Counted from the stretch's first letter, positions 28,268-36,665 are shown. The stretch: 64,000 nucleotides of DNA from Streptomyces sp. LHD-70 (GCF_031157275.1 NZ_JAVIFW010000019.1:1-64000), one strand, 5' to 3'. Numbers and translations are program-made. Notes: generated by a model not told the origin, from the letters alone.

Positions 28268-29208
28268 GCGCCCTCCCTGACCTTTTCGTTCCGTACGTAC
28301 GTACCGACGAGTTCCCGGATCTTCCCGCTGACCACCCCGGGCGCCTCGACCGGGGTCATGTGGCCGAGTCCCGCCAGCTCGGTGAGGCCCACGCAGTTCG
28401 GCAGCGCGGCGACCAGGGCCCGGGAGTGCACGGCGGGTGTCATCCGGTCGACGGCACCGACGAGCACGGCGGTCGGCACGGTCAACTTCCGTACGTCCGC
28501 GGCCAGATCGAGCGTGTCCAGTACGTGCGACCAGCCGTACCGCACGAGGCGCGGGCAGGCGTGCACGATCCGGGCGCAGGCCTCGACCTGGTCCGGCGCC
28601 GAGCCGGGGCCCATGGTCGCGAACCGCAGCACCTTCTTCCCGACGGGTGTGACCGGCCCGAGCGGGGCCCGCGAGCCGAGCACCGACTTCGTCAGCCGCC
28701 GGCGCAGCTTCCCCGCGCGGATCGGGACGACGGTGGACTCGTCGAGGAGGTTCCACCCGCCGGTGCTGCAGAGCAGTACGGCCGCCGCGTGCTCCTTCAG
28801 CTTCGCGCGCCCGGCAGCGGCCATCAGCGTCATACCGCCCATGGAGTGCCCCGCGAGCACGGCCTTCTCGCCGGGGGCGAGGGTCGCGCCGAGCACCGCC
28901 TCCAGGTCGTCGGCGAGCGCCCGCGTGCTGTAGCCGGAGGCGTCGGGCGCCGCCGGGCTGCGCCCGTGCCCGCGCTGGTCGTACGCGACGACACGGTGAT
29001 CGCGCGCCAACTCCCGTATCTGCGCCGCCCAGAAGGCGGTCGAGCAGGTCCAGCCGTGCGCGAGCACCACGACGGGTGCCGTGGGGTCGTCGAGGGGGCC
29101 GTGCATCTCGACGTGGATGCGGGAGCCGTCCGCGGAGACCGCGGTGAGCTCGCGGGCGGCGGCGGGCGGGGCGTAGGGCCCGGATGCGGCGTGGGTCAGT
29201 CGGCTCAT
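28264..29208 (-). CDS. Alpha/beta hydrolase
   Basis: 314 residues. VVVLAHGWTCSTAFW contains the oxyanion-hole HG, VVAYDQRGHGRSP and VLAGHSMGGMTLMAAAG carry the nucleophile elbow GHSMG, and VLVGAVDRMTP plus LAGLGHMTPVE provide the acid and His. It is cytoplasmic, and in this operon could hydrolyse the ester or lactone made by the monooxygenase. It overlaps both neighbours by 4 nt (ATGA). Confidence 0.92.
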   Translation of the reverse strand: MSRLTHAASGPYAPPAAARELTAVSADGSRIHVEMHGPLDDPTAPVVVLAHGWTCSTAFWAAQIRELARDHRVVAYDQRGHGRSPAAPDASGYSTRALADDLEAVLGATLAPGEKAVLAGHSMGGMTLMAAAGRAKLKEHAAAVLLCSTGGWNLLDESTVVPIRAGKLRRRLTKSVLGSRAPLGPVTPVGKKVLRFATMGPGSAPDQVEACARIVHACPRLVRYGWSHVLDTLDLAADVRKLTVPTAVLVGAVDRMTPAVHSRALVAALPNCVGLTELAGLGHMTPVEAPGVVSGKIRELVGTYVRNEKVREGA

Positions 29209-30752
29209 GCTCCTGCCTCGACCTTCTTCTTGCGGCCCTTCCCGGAAGGCTGCCCCGCCTCGACGCCCTTGGGCGGCCGTACGACCTCGTACTCCCCGAG
29301 GTCCACGCGCTTCGTGGCCGCGCGGAACTCGGTGGTGGTGCCGGGCCAGATGGTGGTGTTGACGCCGTTCTCGTCGAGGTACCAGCTGTTGCAGCCGCCG
29401 GTGTTCCACACGGTGCGCTTCATCCGCTCCTGGACCTTCGCGTTCCAGGCGGTGACGGCGGCGGGCCTGGCGTCGAGCGCCGCGCTGCCGCCGAGGACGT
29501 CCAACTGCCGCATGTAGTCGGCGAGATAGTTCAGCTGGGCCTCGATCATCAGGATCATCGAGGAGTTGCCGAGCCCGGTGTTGGGGCCGATGACGGTCAG
29601 GAAGTTGGGGAAGCCGTCGACGGCGGCGCCGCGCATCGACTGCACGCCGCCCTTCCAGTGCTCGGCGAGCGAGCTGCCCCCGGCGCCGATGACGCGCTCC
29701 GCGATCGGCATGTCCGTGACGTGGAAGCCGGTGCCGAAGATGATCGCGTCGACCTCGGCCTCGGTGCCGTCGGCGGCCACGACCGTGTTGCCCCGCACCT
29801 CGGTGAGACCGCTCGCGACGACGTCCACGTTGGGCTGCGCGAGGGCCGGGTAGTACGTGTTGGACAGCAGGATGCGCTTGCAGCCGATGCGGTAGTCCGG
29901 GGTCAGCTTGGCCCGCAGCGCCGGGTCCTTGATCGCGCGCCGCATGTTGGCCTTGGCCAGGGACTCGACCAGGCCCAGCTCGTTCGGCCGCTTGGTGAAG
30001 GCCTGCACCTGGAGTTCCCGGAGGCCCCACAGCACGCCGCGCCGCGCCTGCGTGGTGAACGGCAGCTGCCGGTGCAGCCAGCGCTCGACGCCGCTGATGG
30101 CCCGGTCGGCGCGCGGCATGACCCACGGCGGGGTGCGCTGGAAGAGGGTGAGTCCGGCGACCTCGCGCTGGATCGCGGGCACGATCTGGATCGCCGAGGC
30201 ACCCGTGCCGACCATCGCGACGCGCTTGCCGCGCAGGTCGTAGTCGTGGTCCCAGCGCGCCGAGTGGAAGACCTTGCCCTCGAAGGAGTCGATGCCGGGG
30301 ATGTCCGGCGTCTTCGGGTCGGAGAGCGGCCCCGCCGCCGAGACGACGACGTCGGCGGTGAGGTGCCCGCGTACCGTCTCGATCTCCCAGTGCAGCTCCT
30401 CGGCGTTCCAACGCAGCCGCGTCACCTCGGAGTTGAAGCGGATGTGCGGCCGCAGCCGGAAGACGTCCGCGACATGCTCCAGGTACGCCCGGATGTGCCG
30501 CTGCCCGGAGAAGGCGCGCGGCCAGTCCGGGTTGGGGGCGAACGAGAAGGAGTACAGGTGCGAGGGCACGTCACAGGCGCACCCCGGATAGCTGTTGTCC
30601 CGCCACGTACCGCCCACGGCGTCGGCCCGCTCCAGGACGACGAAGTCGGTGATGCCCTCGCGGCGCAGCCGGACGGCGGCACCGAGCCCGCCGAACCCCG
30701 ACCCGATCACCGCCACCCGCACGTGCTCGCGCTCGCGCTCCTGCTCGGCCAT
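29205..30752 (-). CDS. Flavin-containing Baeyer-Villiger-type monooxygenase
   Basis: 515 residues. The FAD-binding motif is VAVIGSGFGGLGAAVRL at the N-terminus, the NADPH motif VAMVGTGASAIQIVPAI. The BVMO fingerprint FxGxxxHxxxW is met by FEGKVFHSARW at about 155-165. The ATG at 30752 opens the operon. It probably inserts oxygen next to a ketone; substrate unknown. The operon order is monooxygenase, hydrolase, SDR, the enzymes expected for ketone breakdown. A MerR gene faces it across a small inverted repeat. Confidence 0.9.
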   Translation of the reverse strand: MAEQEREREHVRVAVIGSGFGGLGAAVRLRREGITDFVVLERADAVGGTWRDNSYPGCACDVPSHLYSFSFAPNPDWPRAFSGQRHIRAYLEHVADVFRLRPHIRFNSEVTRLRWNAEELHWEIETVRGHLTADVVVSAAGPLSDPKTPDIPGIDSFEGKVFHSARWDHDYDLRGKRVAMVGTGASAIQIVPAIQREVAGLTLFQRTPPWVMPRADRAISGVERWLHRQLPFTTQARRGVLWGLRELQVQAFTKRPNELGLVESLAKANMRRAIKDPALRAKLTPDYRIGCKRILLSNTYYPALAQPNVDVVASGLTEVRGNTVVAADGTEAEVDAIIFGTGFHVTDMPIAERVIGAGGSSLAEHWKGGVQSMRGAAVDGFPNFLTVIGPNTGLGNSSMILMIEAQLNYLADYMRQLDVLGGSAALDARPAAVTAWNAKVQERMKRTVWNTGGCNSWYLDENGVNTTIWPGTTTEFRAATKRVDLGEYEVVRPPKGVEAGQPSGKGRKKKVEAGA

Positions 30753-30780
30753 GCCGCCGCCTCCCGCACTCCACGACTAT

Positions 30781-30796
30781 GCCAGTGATTACTGGC
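30781..30796. promoter_or_regulatory. Inverted repeat between monooxygenase operon and merR
   Basis: GCCAGT-GATT-ACTGGC lies 29 bp upstream of the monooxygenase start. Its position suggests an operator for the divergent MerR regulator or another repressor. Confidence 0.5.
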
Positions 30797-30927
30797 GCAG
30801 TTCGGAGAGTAGAGCAGCTCCTTACTCATGGGTAGGGGTCTGGCCGAAGAAAGTTACCGCCGGTATTCCCACCCGTCGCCCGACCGCCGCCCCTCAACGA
30901 GGCCCTTACGGGCCACAGTGCTTGCCA

Positions 30928-30933
30928 TAGGGT
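30928..30933 (+). promoter_or_regulatory. Putative -10 box TAGGGT of leaderless merR
   Basis: TAGGGT ends 6 nt before the GTG start. TTACGG 16 nt upstream could be a weak -35. Confidence 0.4.
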
Positions 30934-30939
30934 CGGGGC

Positions 30940-31602
30940 GTGCCCGAAGAACCGCAGAACCGCACCCCCCGCGAATACCGCATGGACGAACTGGCCGCGG
31001 CGGCCGGCATCACCGTGCGCACCCTGCGCTTCTACCGCGAGCGCAAGCTGCTCCCACCGCCCCGCCGCGAGGGCCGCATCGCCTGGTACGACGAGCACCA
31101 CCTGGCCCGCCTGCGCACGATCACCGCACTCCTGGAACGCGGCCACACCCTCAACGCCATCGCCGACCTCACCGACGCCTTCGAGGCCGGCCGCGACGTC
31201 GGCGAGATCCTCGGCCTCGCCGGAGCCCCCACCGAGGAGACCCCGGTCCGCCTCACCCCCGAGGAGCTGGCGGACTACTTCGAGGGCGAGGTCACCACGG
31301 AGAACCTCCAGGCGGCCCTGGACCTCGGGTACATCGGCACCGACGGCGACGAGATCGTGCACATCAGCCGCCGCCTGCTCGACGTCTCGGCGGCCCTCGT
31401 CCGCGAAGGCGTCCCGCTCGCCGAGGTGCTCGCGGCCGGCCGCCAGGTACGTGAACACGCCGACGCCATGGCCGAGTTGTTCATGACGATCCTGCGCGAC
31501 CACGCCCCCGAGTCCGCCCCCGAGAAGCTGCGCCCGCTCGCGAAGGCGGTCGTGGAGGCGGAACTCTCCCTGGCCATGGACCGCCGCCTCAGCAATCCGT
31601 AA
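30940..31602 (+). CDS. MerR-family transcriptional regulator
   Basis: 220 residues from GTG at 30940. The winged HTH is YRMDELAAAAGITVRTLRFYRERKLLPPPRREGRIAWYDEHHLARLRTI. A dimerising coiled region (LLERGHTLNAIADLTDAFEAG) and a C-terminal effector domain of ~120 residues follow, with no Cys clusters typical of metal sensors. It is divergent from the monooxygenase operon and probably regulates it in response to an organic ligand. Confidence 0.9.
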   Translation: MPEEPQNRTPREYRMDELAAAAGITVRTLRFYRERKLLPPPRREGRIAWYDEHHLARLRTITALLERGHTLNAIADLTDAFEAGRDVGEILGLAGAPTEETPVRLTPEELADYFEGEVTTENLQAALDLGYIGTDGDEIVHISRRLLDVSAALVREGVPLAEVLAAGRQVREHADAMAELFMTILRDHAPESAPEKLRPLAKAVVEAELSLAMDRRLSNP

Positions 31603-31634
31603 AGCCCGGGCGCCCAGGGGACGGGGAGACGCCC

Positions 31635-31841
31635 CTAGGCCCTGTCTTTCAATCTCCCGTCGTCGCCCGAAGGGCGGCCCCGCGGCGTCAGGTGCGTGCT
31701 CTCGGCGTGCCGGGCGCAGGCCCTCGTAGCGGAGCTACTTGGGTCTTCGCCCGGTGCGGCGAGTGGGGGTCCCCCCGGCCGGAGGCTGGGGGAGCGTGCA
31801 TGACGCCGCGGGGCAGACGGGAGATTGAAGACAGGGCCTAG
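31635..31841. mobile_element. MITE-like element with long inverted ends
   Basis: About 207 bp bounded by CTAG on both sides. The terminal inverted repeats begin GCCCTGTCTT and extend about 25 bp with a single-base indel; an inner GCCCCGCGGCGTCA block is also repeated inverted, giving ~50-bp imperfect arms. There is no transposase. CTAG flanks suggest a YTAR target duplication as for IS5-family elements. The interior contains a copy of the palindromic repeat seen in tatD and ybaK. The right CTAG overlaps the TAG stop of the stranded exonuclease III 3' fragment. Confidence 0.7.
31764..31796. repeat. Palindromic repeat inside the MITE
   Basis: It reads TGGGGGTCCCCCCGGCCGGA then GGCTGGGGGAG, with the same outer blocks as the in-frame copies in tatD and the YbaK-type gene. 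Confidence 0.6.
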
Positions 31842-31972
31842 AGGTCGTAGACCACCGTCACCGGCGCGTGGTCGCTCCACCGCTCGGCATGCGTCGCGGC
31901 CCGCTCCACGTACGCCTTGACCGCCTTGCCCGCGAGGCCCGGGGTCGCCATCTGGTAGTCGATCCGCCAGCC
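31838..31972 (-). pseudogene. xth: Stranded 3' end of the original exonuclease III gene
   Basis: On the minus strand this reads GWRIDYQMATPGLAGKA, then KAYVERAATHAERWSDHAPV and TVVYDL-stop. It is homologous to the last 44 residues of the intact exonuclease III at 41506-42297. It has no start and was detached when the element integrated. Nucleotide sequence differs from the element-encoded replacement except across the 15-bp core. Confidence 0.9.
31958..31972. other. Attachment-site core, left junction
   Basis: GTCGATCCGCCAGCC is the longest exact match to the other junction (41626-41640). Left of it is exonuclease III host DNA; the integrase gene begins 31 bp to its right, as is usual for serine integrases. 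Confidence 0.85.
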
Positions 31973-32003
31973 GGTCGAAATAGATTCCAGTACGCTCCCA
32001 GCC

Positions 32004-33590
32004 ATGACGAACCAACTGCGGGCGCTGAGCGCCATCCGACTGTCCGTCAGGACGGATGAGACGACGTCACCAGGCCGTCAACGCGCTGCCAACTCCAATG
32101 AGGCCGCACGCCGTGGCGCTGTCATCGTCGGTGAGGCTGAGGACCTGGACGTCTCAGCGACGAAGACGACGCCGTTCAACCGGCCGGAGCTGGGCGCATG
32201 GCTGGCCCGCCCGGACGACTTCGACATGATCATCTGGTGGCGCATGGACCGCGCCGTCCGCTCCATGGCCGACATGGCAGAGCTGGGCCGCTGGGCGAAG
32301 GAGAACGGGAAACTCCTGGTCTTTGCTGAGGGCCCTGGCGGTGCCCCGCTGGAGCTGGACATGCGGACCGTGTCGCCCGTGTCTGAGCTGATCATGATGA
32401 TGCTGGCCTTCAGTGCCCAGATGGAGGCGCTGGCCATCCAGGAGCGCGTCACGGGCGCCCAGGCGGCCCTCCGCACCCAGGGTCGGTACTCCGGCGGCCT
32501 GGTCCCGTACGGGTACGGGAAGGTGAAGAACCCTGACGGTGAGGGCTTCAAGCTGGCTCCCGATCCGGACGCCGTGAAGGTCCTGTCCGGCATCATCCGT
32601 GACGTCCTGGACGGCCAGTCCCTCACTGCCGTCGCCATGGCGCTGAATGAGGCAGGGACCCTGGTCCCTCGCGACTACCAGGCCGTGAAGGCTGGCCGCG
32701 AGCCTGGCGGGATGCGCGCCGGTCGCCGTCACGACCGCTTCAAGTGGACGGCGGGGACCCTGTCCAAGGTCCTCCGGTCCCCCGCGCTGATGGGGTACCG
32801 GCTCCACCAGGGGAAGCCTGTCCGGGATCGCGACGGGAACCCGGTCCTGATCGGGGAGCCTGTCCTGTCGCGGGAGGAGTTCGACACCCTTCAGGACCAC
32901 CTCTCCACGCTGACGCCCCAGAAGAACCGCACCCGCAAGGACACCCAGGCCATGCTCCTGGGCGTCGCGAAGTGCCGTGGGTGCGGCGGGAATCTGTACC
33001 TCTCGAAGCGGGCCGGAGGCATGGACTACAACTGCCGCGCCACGGCCAGGGGCGAGCGGTGCCCGGCCTCCGCTGGCATCCGCGCTGACTGGCTGGAGGC
33101 GTACGTGGAGGCGGAGGTCATGGCCCGCATCGGGGACTCCCAGATGACGAAGGTCATCACGCACAAGGGGTACGACCCGACGCCAGAACTCCGGGAGGTA
33201 GAGGCGGAATTGCGCGCCCTGTACGCCGACAAGGACTCTCGCAAGTCCCGAACTGGCCGGATGATCTGGCAAGAGGAGGTGGACGCCCTGGAGCGCCGGG
33301 CAGAGGCCCTTGAGGCGACGCCCCGCACGGAGGCCCGGACGGAGACCGTGGAGACCGGCGAGACGTACGCCAGCTTCTGGGCCCGACATGACGCCGCTGG
33401 CCGCCGCCAACTCCTCCTGGATGCTGGCGCACGCGCGACCGTGGCGAAGGGCCGTTCAGGCGGAGGGGCTGAACGGCTGAAGGGCCCGGCACCTGAGCGG
33501 CTGAAGTTCACGCTGGCGTCTCATGAGGACCTTCACGCGGCGCGCCTGGAAGAGGTCGAAGCGGAGGAGTACGCCGCGTCGTACGAGTGA
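32004..33590 (+). CDS. int: Large serine recombinase (integrase)
   Basis: 528 residues. The catalytic domain contains the nucleophile Ser14 in AIRLSVRTDETTSPGRQ, then IIWWRMDRAVRSMADMAEL and AFSAQMEALAIQERV. The recombinase domain is VPYGYGKVKNPDGEGFKLAP. A zinc ribbon uses Cys324, Cys327, Cys344 and Cys353 (CRGCGG; NCRATARGERC), and the C-terminus is coiled coil (PELREVEAELRALYADKDS). It cuts and joins attP and attB with 2-nt staggers and needs no host factors. Its start lies 31 bp from the left core. The ATG lacks a good ribosome site. Confidence 0.95.
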   Translation: MTNQLRALSAIRLSVRTDETTSPGRQRAANSNEAARRGAVIVGEAEDLDVSATKTTPFNRPELGAWLARPDDFDMIIWWRMDRAVRSMADMAELGRWAKENGKLLVFAEGPGGAPLELDMRTVSPVSELIMMMLAFSAQMEALAIQERVTGAQAALRTQGRYSGGLVPYGYGKVKNPDGEGFKLAPDPDAVKVLSGIIRDVLDGQSLTAVAMALNEAGTLVPRDYQAVKAGREPGGMRAGRRHDRFKWTAGTLSKVLRSPALMGYRLHQGKPVRDRDGNPVLIGEPVLSREEFDTLQDHLSTLTPQKNRTRKDTQAMLLGVAKCRGCGGNLYLSKRAGGMDYNCRATARGERCPASAGIRADWLEAYVEAEVMARIGDSQMTKVITHKGYDPTPELREVEAELRALYADKDSRKSRTGRMIWQEEVDALERRAEALEATPRTEARTETVETGETYASFWARHDAAGRRQLLLDAGARATVAKGRSGGGAERLKGPAPERLKFTLASHEDLHAARLEEVEAEEYAASYE

Positions 33591-33623
33591 CTCGCTGAAC
33601 AGCACCACAACTGTTCACGACAG

Positions 33624-33647
33624 GGCCCCTGGCTTCGGCTGGGGGCC
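33624..33647 (+). terminator. Hairpin terminator after the integrase gene
   Basis: GGCCCCTGGC-TTCG-GCTGGGGGCC has two central mismatches and is followed by TTCGT. It is almost the same as the hairpin at 41453-41480. Confidence 0.65.
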
Positions 33648-33716
33648 TTCGTCATGCCGCTGACCTGGCGTTACCGATGGCGGGATAGGTCCTCACCTGT
33701 AGTTGATGGGAGGGCT

Positions 33717-33828
33717 GCTACGGCGCCTTCTCACATCCTCCCCGGTCTATGGGTAGGGGCCGCTACGGCGCCTCACTCAAACGGGAGAGGTTCTCTCCGG
33801 TAGAGAGGTGAGGCACGCTACGGCGCCT
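33717..33828. repeat. Three iteron-like direct repeats
   Basis: GCTACGGCGCCT occurs at 33717-33728, 33762-33773 and 33817-33828, spaced 45 and 55 bp. The sequences between are different, so this is not a simple tandem repeat. Confidence 0.7.
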
Positions 33829-34018
33829 CCTCCGTTACTCCATCGCATGCGGTCGGCACCCCCTTCGGACCCGCAGCGTCAACGACACCCGGCGACTGGG
33901 TCAAGTCGCGTAGGGCCCTGGCTGACGCCAGGTCTCGACCCAGGCAGGGGTGCCCAGGGTTGAGACGCCGCGTCGGATGGGGCCCTTTTCTGTTTCCCGC
34001 CGCGCGTCGGGTCATCAC
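33818..34018 (-). CDS. Possible small basic protein in the origin-like gap
   Basis: A 66-residue frame from the GTG at 34018 has a perfect AGGAGG 5 nt upstream. The product is basic (MTRRAAGNRKGPHPTRRLNPG) with no recognisable domain. It would be divergent from the small Cys/His gene. The low-complexity start and lack of a family make it doubtful; the ribosome site is the only support. Confidence 0.25.
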   Translation of the reverse strand: MMTRRAAGNRKGPHPTRRLNPGHPCLGRDLASARALRDLTQSPGVVDAAGPKGVPTACDGVTEEAP

Positions 34019-34125
34019 GCGCACCTCCTGATGGGTCACAGCGTCCCAGGTCGGCATCCAGTCGCCCTGGGCGCTCCGCCATGCCCGCAGGAGAACCCAC
34101 ACGACGACCGCAGGAGGTCACTTCA

Positions 34126-34374
34126 GTGAGCACCAACAACAACGTCCCCGGAGTCATCCCGGTCATCACGAAGTCCTGGGATGGCGTCTGGCTCTACACC
34201 TTCCGCTGCCCGCTGTGCTCCAAGCTCCACACGCACGGCGGAGGCGGCGGCGAGCACCCAGCACGGTTCGGCGTCCGCGTCAGCCACTGCAAGGACGACC
34301 AGGGCGTTTACGACATCGTCAACCCCACTCCGCTGCCGGGTCGTCCGGACCTAGCCTCTGGGAGCACGAAGTGA
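34126..34374 (+). CDS. Small Cys/His protein of the element
   Basis: 82 residues from the GTG at 34126, which follows AGGAGG at ideal spacing. CPLCSKLHTHGGGGGE and a later HCKDDQG suggest a small zinc-binding fold. I recognise this type from Streptomyces integrative elements and phages, but not a function. Its stop overlaps the GTG of the primase (GTGA), so the two are translationally coupled and probably work together. Confidence 0.75.
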   Translation: MSTNNNVPGVIPVITKSWDGVWLYTFRCPLCSKLHTHGGGGGEHPARFGVRVSHCKDDQGVYDIVNPTPLPGRPDLASGSTK

Positions 34375-36090
34375 GTACGCCTACTCTCTCCGGCGCCTAC
34401 GAGACGTGCCCCGTCTGCCGCGTGGCTGACGCTATCTGGGTCGACACCGCCAACGGCGTCCCGTACTTGGACCTGTTCTGCGACTGCGACCCTGTGTCCG
34501 TAAGCGAGGCCCGCACCCCTGCCGCTGACGCGCCCCTGTGGCGCCCTGGGTCGCTTGCTGAGACGGACCTGGCCGCGCGCCTGGGGGTCGAGTACCTGAA
34601 GGGCCGGTACGTCGCCTGGGGCCGTTCACGCTGGTCCCGCTGGACCGGCCAGGTCTGGCAGCACTGTGACGAAGCGGAGGCGTACGGCGCCATGCGTGCC
34701 GCTGTCGGCTCCCTGGTCGACGCTGAGACGGCGGCAGCGAACCGCGCCCTGGAGGGCGCCATGACAGCGGCGAGCAGGGTCCAGGACGAGGACCGGGCAA
34801 AGTCGGCCCGCGCTGAGGCCACGGCGGAGCACGCACGCCGGATGAAGGCCCTGCGGAACCTGTTCTGGGTCGGCCGGATCAAGACCCTTCTCCAGGGCGC
34901 CAGGGAGGTCCTGTACGTCAGGTACGAGGACTTCGACACGCACCGCGATCTGCTGAACGTCGCGAACGGTGTCGTGAACCTCCAGACCGGCGAACTGGCC
35001 GCGCATGACCCAGAGTTGATGTTTACGAAGATCAGCCCGACTCGGTTCGTGCCTGGCGCTGAGCATGCCGACTGGGCGGCGGCCCTGTCAGCGATGCCGG
35101 ACGACGTGGCCGACTGGATGAAGGTTCGCTTCGGCCAGGCAGCGACCGGCTACGCGGCGTCTGACGACGTCGTCCCGTTCCTGTTCGGCGGTGGCGGTAA
35201 CGGCAAGTCCTCCGTCCTCGCTGGCGTCATCGGCGCACTGGGCAAGGCTGAGGGCAACGGTTACGCCACGATCATCCCGGACAAGGTCCTTCTGGGCTCT
35301 CAGAACGACCACCCCACGGAGCTGATGACGCTGAAGGGCGCCCGCTTCGGCTACATCGAAGAGCTACCGGAGGGCGACTTCCTGAACGCTGTCAGGCTGA
35401 AGAAGGCAGCGGGCACGGACGGCATGACGGCGCGCTACATCGGCCAGGACTCCGTCTCCTGGACAGCGACGCACAGCCTGATGGTCACCACGAACCACCA
35501 GGTCCGCATCGACGCCGTGGACAACGGCACCTGGCGCCGCCTGGCCCTGGTGAACTTCCCCGTACACCTTCGACGGCAGCGACCCCGCCAGGCCGAAGGA
35601 CCCCACGCTTCGCCAGCGCCTGAACGACGGCCACGGCGGCCAGCACGAAGCGGCCCTGGCCTGGCTGGTCGACGGCGCACAGCGCTGGTACGCGGCTGGC
35701 CGGATCATCCCCGCCATGCCGGACAGCGTCCGCGCAGACACCGACCAGCGGCGCCACGGCAGCAACAAGGCAGTCGAGTTCCTGGACGAGTTCACGGAGC
35801 CCGCTGAAGGCCACGCCATCCCATCAGCCCAGGTGTTCCAGGCGTTCACGGAGTGGGCCAGGAGCAACGGTCAGCGGCAGTGGTCGGCGGACACCTTCTG
35901 GTCCCGCGCTGAACAGCACGCCTGGTTTCGGAACGGGAAGGCCGACCGACCCCGGAACCCTGTCCGAACCTCACAGTGGACGATCCAGGGCCAACAGGTA
36001 GCCAGGGCCCGACTGGTCACGGGCCTGCGCTGGACTGACGGCACCGGTCCGGCATCAGCGGAGGACGCGTTCCCCGGCCTCACCCAGTAG
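34371..36090 (+). pseudogene. Phage/P4-type primase-helicase, frameshifted
   Basis: From GTG at 34371, the N-terminus has Cys pairs (CPVCR; FCDCD) and then a D5_N-like region (RNLFWVGRIKTLLQGAREV; ANGVVNLQTGEL). The helicase core has Walker A FGGGGNGKSS at about 273-281, IEELPEGDFLN and TNHQVRIDAVDNGTWRRL. The family then expects FPYTFDGSDP. Here CCCC at 35558-35561 has one extra base: the first frame ends at 35807 while the proper C-terminus continues from TAC at 35563 in the +1 frame (YTFDGSDPARPKDPTLRQRL to AFPGLTQ) to 36090. The frame-0 product is 478 residues. A sequencing error or +1 frameshifting cannot be excluded. Confidence 0.85.
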
Positions 36091-36419
36091 CCGCCTGCCC
36101 GGCACAGGTGGCACAGGCAATTTCGCCAGATCTCATACGTAACTCGATACGTAGGGATTCGGCCAGAACAGCCTGTGCCACCTGTGCCACCTCCTCCCCG
36201 CCACTGCCGCTGTCTCCCCCGCTGACTCCTGGAGCCCCCTTGCCGCGATCTCTCCTGCCCTCCTCCGACTCCTGGACCTGGCTGACCGCCTGGCCGCCCC
36301 CGCCGATCGGCTCCTGGATCTTCTCGGAACCGCCGATCCACCCAACTCCCCTGACTCCGCAACGGAGTCCATATCCAGCCGCCCCTATCAGGGCACCTGA
36401 CTACCTGAAGGAACCTCCC
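36091..36419. other. 329-bp gap with a large hairpin after the primase
   Basis: This contains the 18-bp inverted repeat at 36101-36188. The rest is Pro/Ser-coding shadow without gene features. A frame continuous with the next gene is open, but nothing supports translation upstream of 36420. Confidence 0.5.
36101..36188. repeat. Long inverted repeat, possible replication or packaging site
   Basis: Perfect 18-bp arms GGCACAGGTGGCACAGGC (36101-36118) and GCCTGTGCCACCTGTGCC (36171-36188). The 52-nt loop itself contains TACGTA-ACTCGA-TACGTA. The arms are internally repeated (GGCACAGGT GGCACAGGC). Confidence 0.75.
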
Positions 36420-36665
36420 GTGAACGACTCCCCTTCCCCTGCCGACATGCCTCCGCGCGCCCCATCCCCGGACGCTCTCCAACGCAAGGCGGTCCGCGAT
36501 CTGATCACGGGTACCGCGCTGAAGCTGACCGCCTCCACTGACATCGACCTGGACGCCATGGAGGCGCTGGCGAAGCTCCTGGACGCCCAGACGCGGTCTC
36601 ATGAAGTCGGCCTGAAGCGGGCTCAGTTCTACGCCGCGAAGGCATCGAAGGAGGCCAGCGCGTGA
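36420..36665 (+). CDS. Small helical protein of the element
   Basis: 81 residues from the GTG at 36420 (GAAGGAACC upstream). A Pro-rich start is followed by helices DALQRKAVRDLITGTALKLTAS and MEALAKLLDAQTRSHEVGLKRAQFYAAKASKEA. No family is recognised. The stop overlaps the GTG of the next gene (GTGA), so they are coupled. Confidence 0.6.
   Translation: MNDSPSPADMPPRAPSPDALQRKAVRDLITGTALKLTASTDIDLDAMEALAKLLDAQTRSHEVGLKRAQFYAAKASKEASA

Larger units (their letters stand above)
33591..34125. other. 535-bp noncoding region with iterons, possible origin
   Basis: After a terminator this gap contains three direct repeats of GCTACGGCGCCT (33717, 33762, 33817), small inverted repeats such as GGAGAG-GTT-CTCTCC (33784-33798), and further downstream a minus-strand AGGAGG preceding a short frame. 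Its position before the primase module suggests a replication origin or control region. This is inference. Confidence 0.45.

Noticed and set aside
36108..36419. N-terminal extension of the small gene at 36420
   Set aside because: The open frame covers the inverted repeat and a Pro/Ser-rich low-complexity run, while the GTG at 36420 has a good ribosome site.
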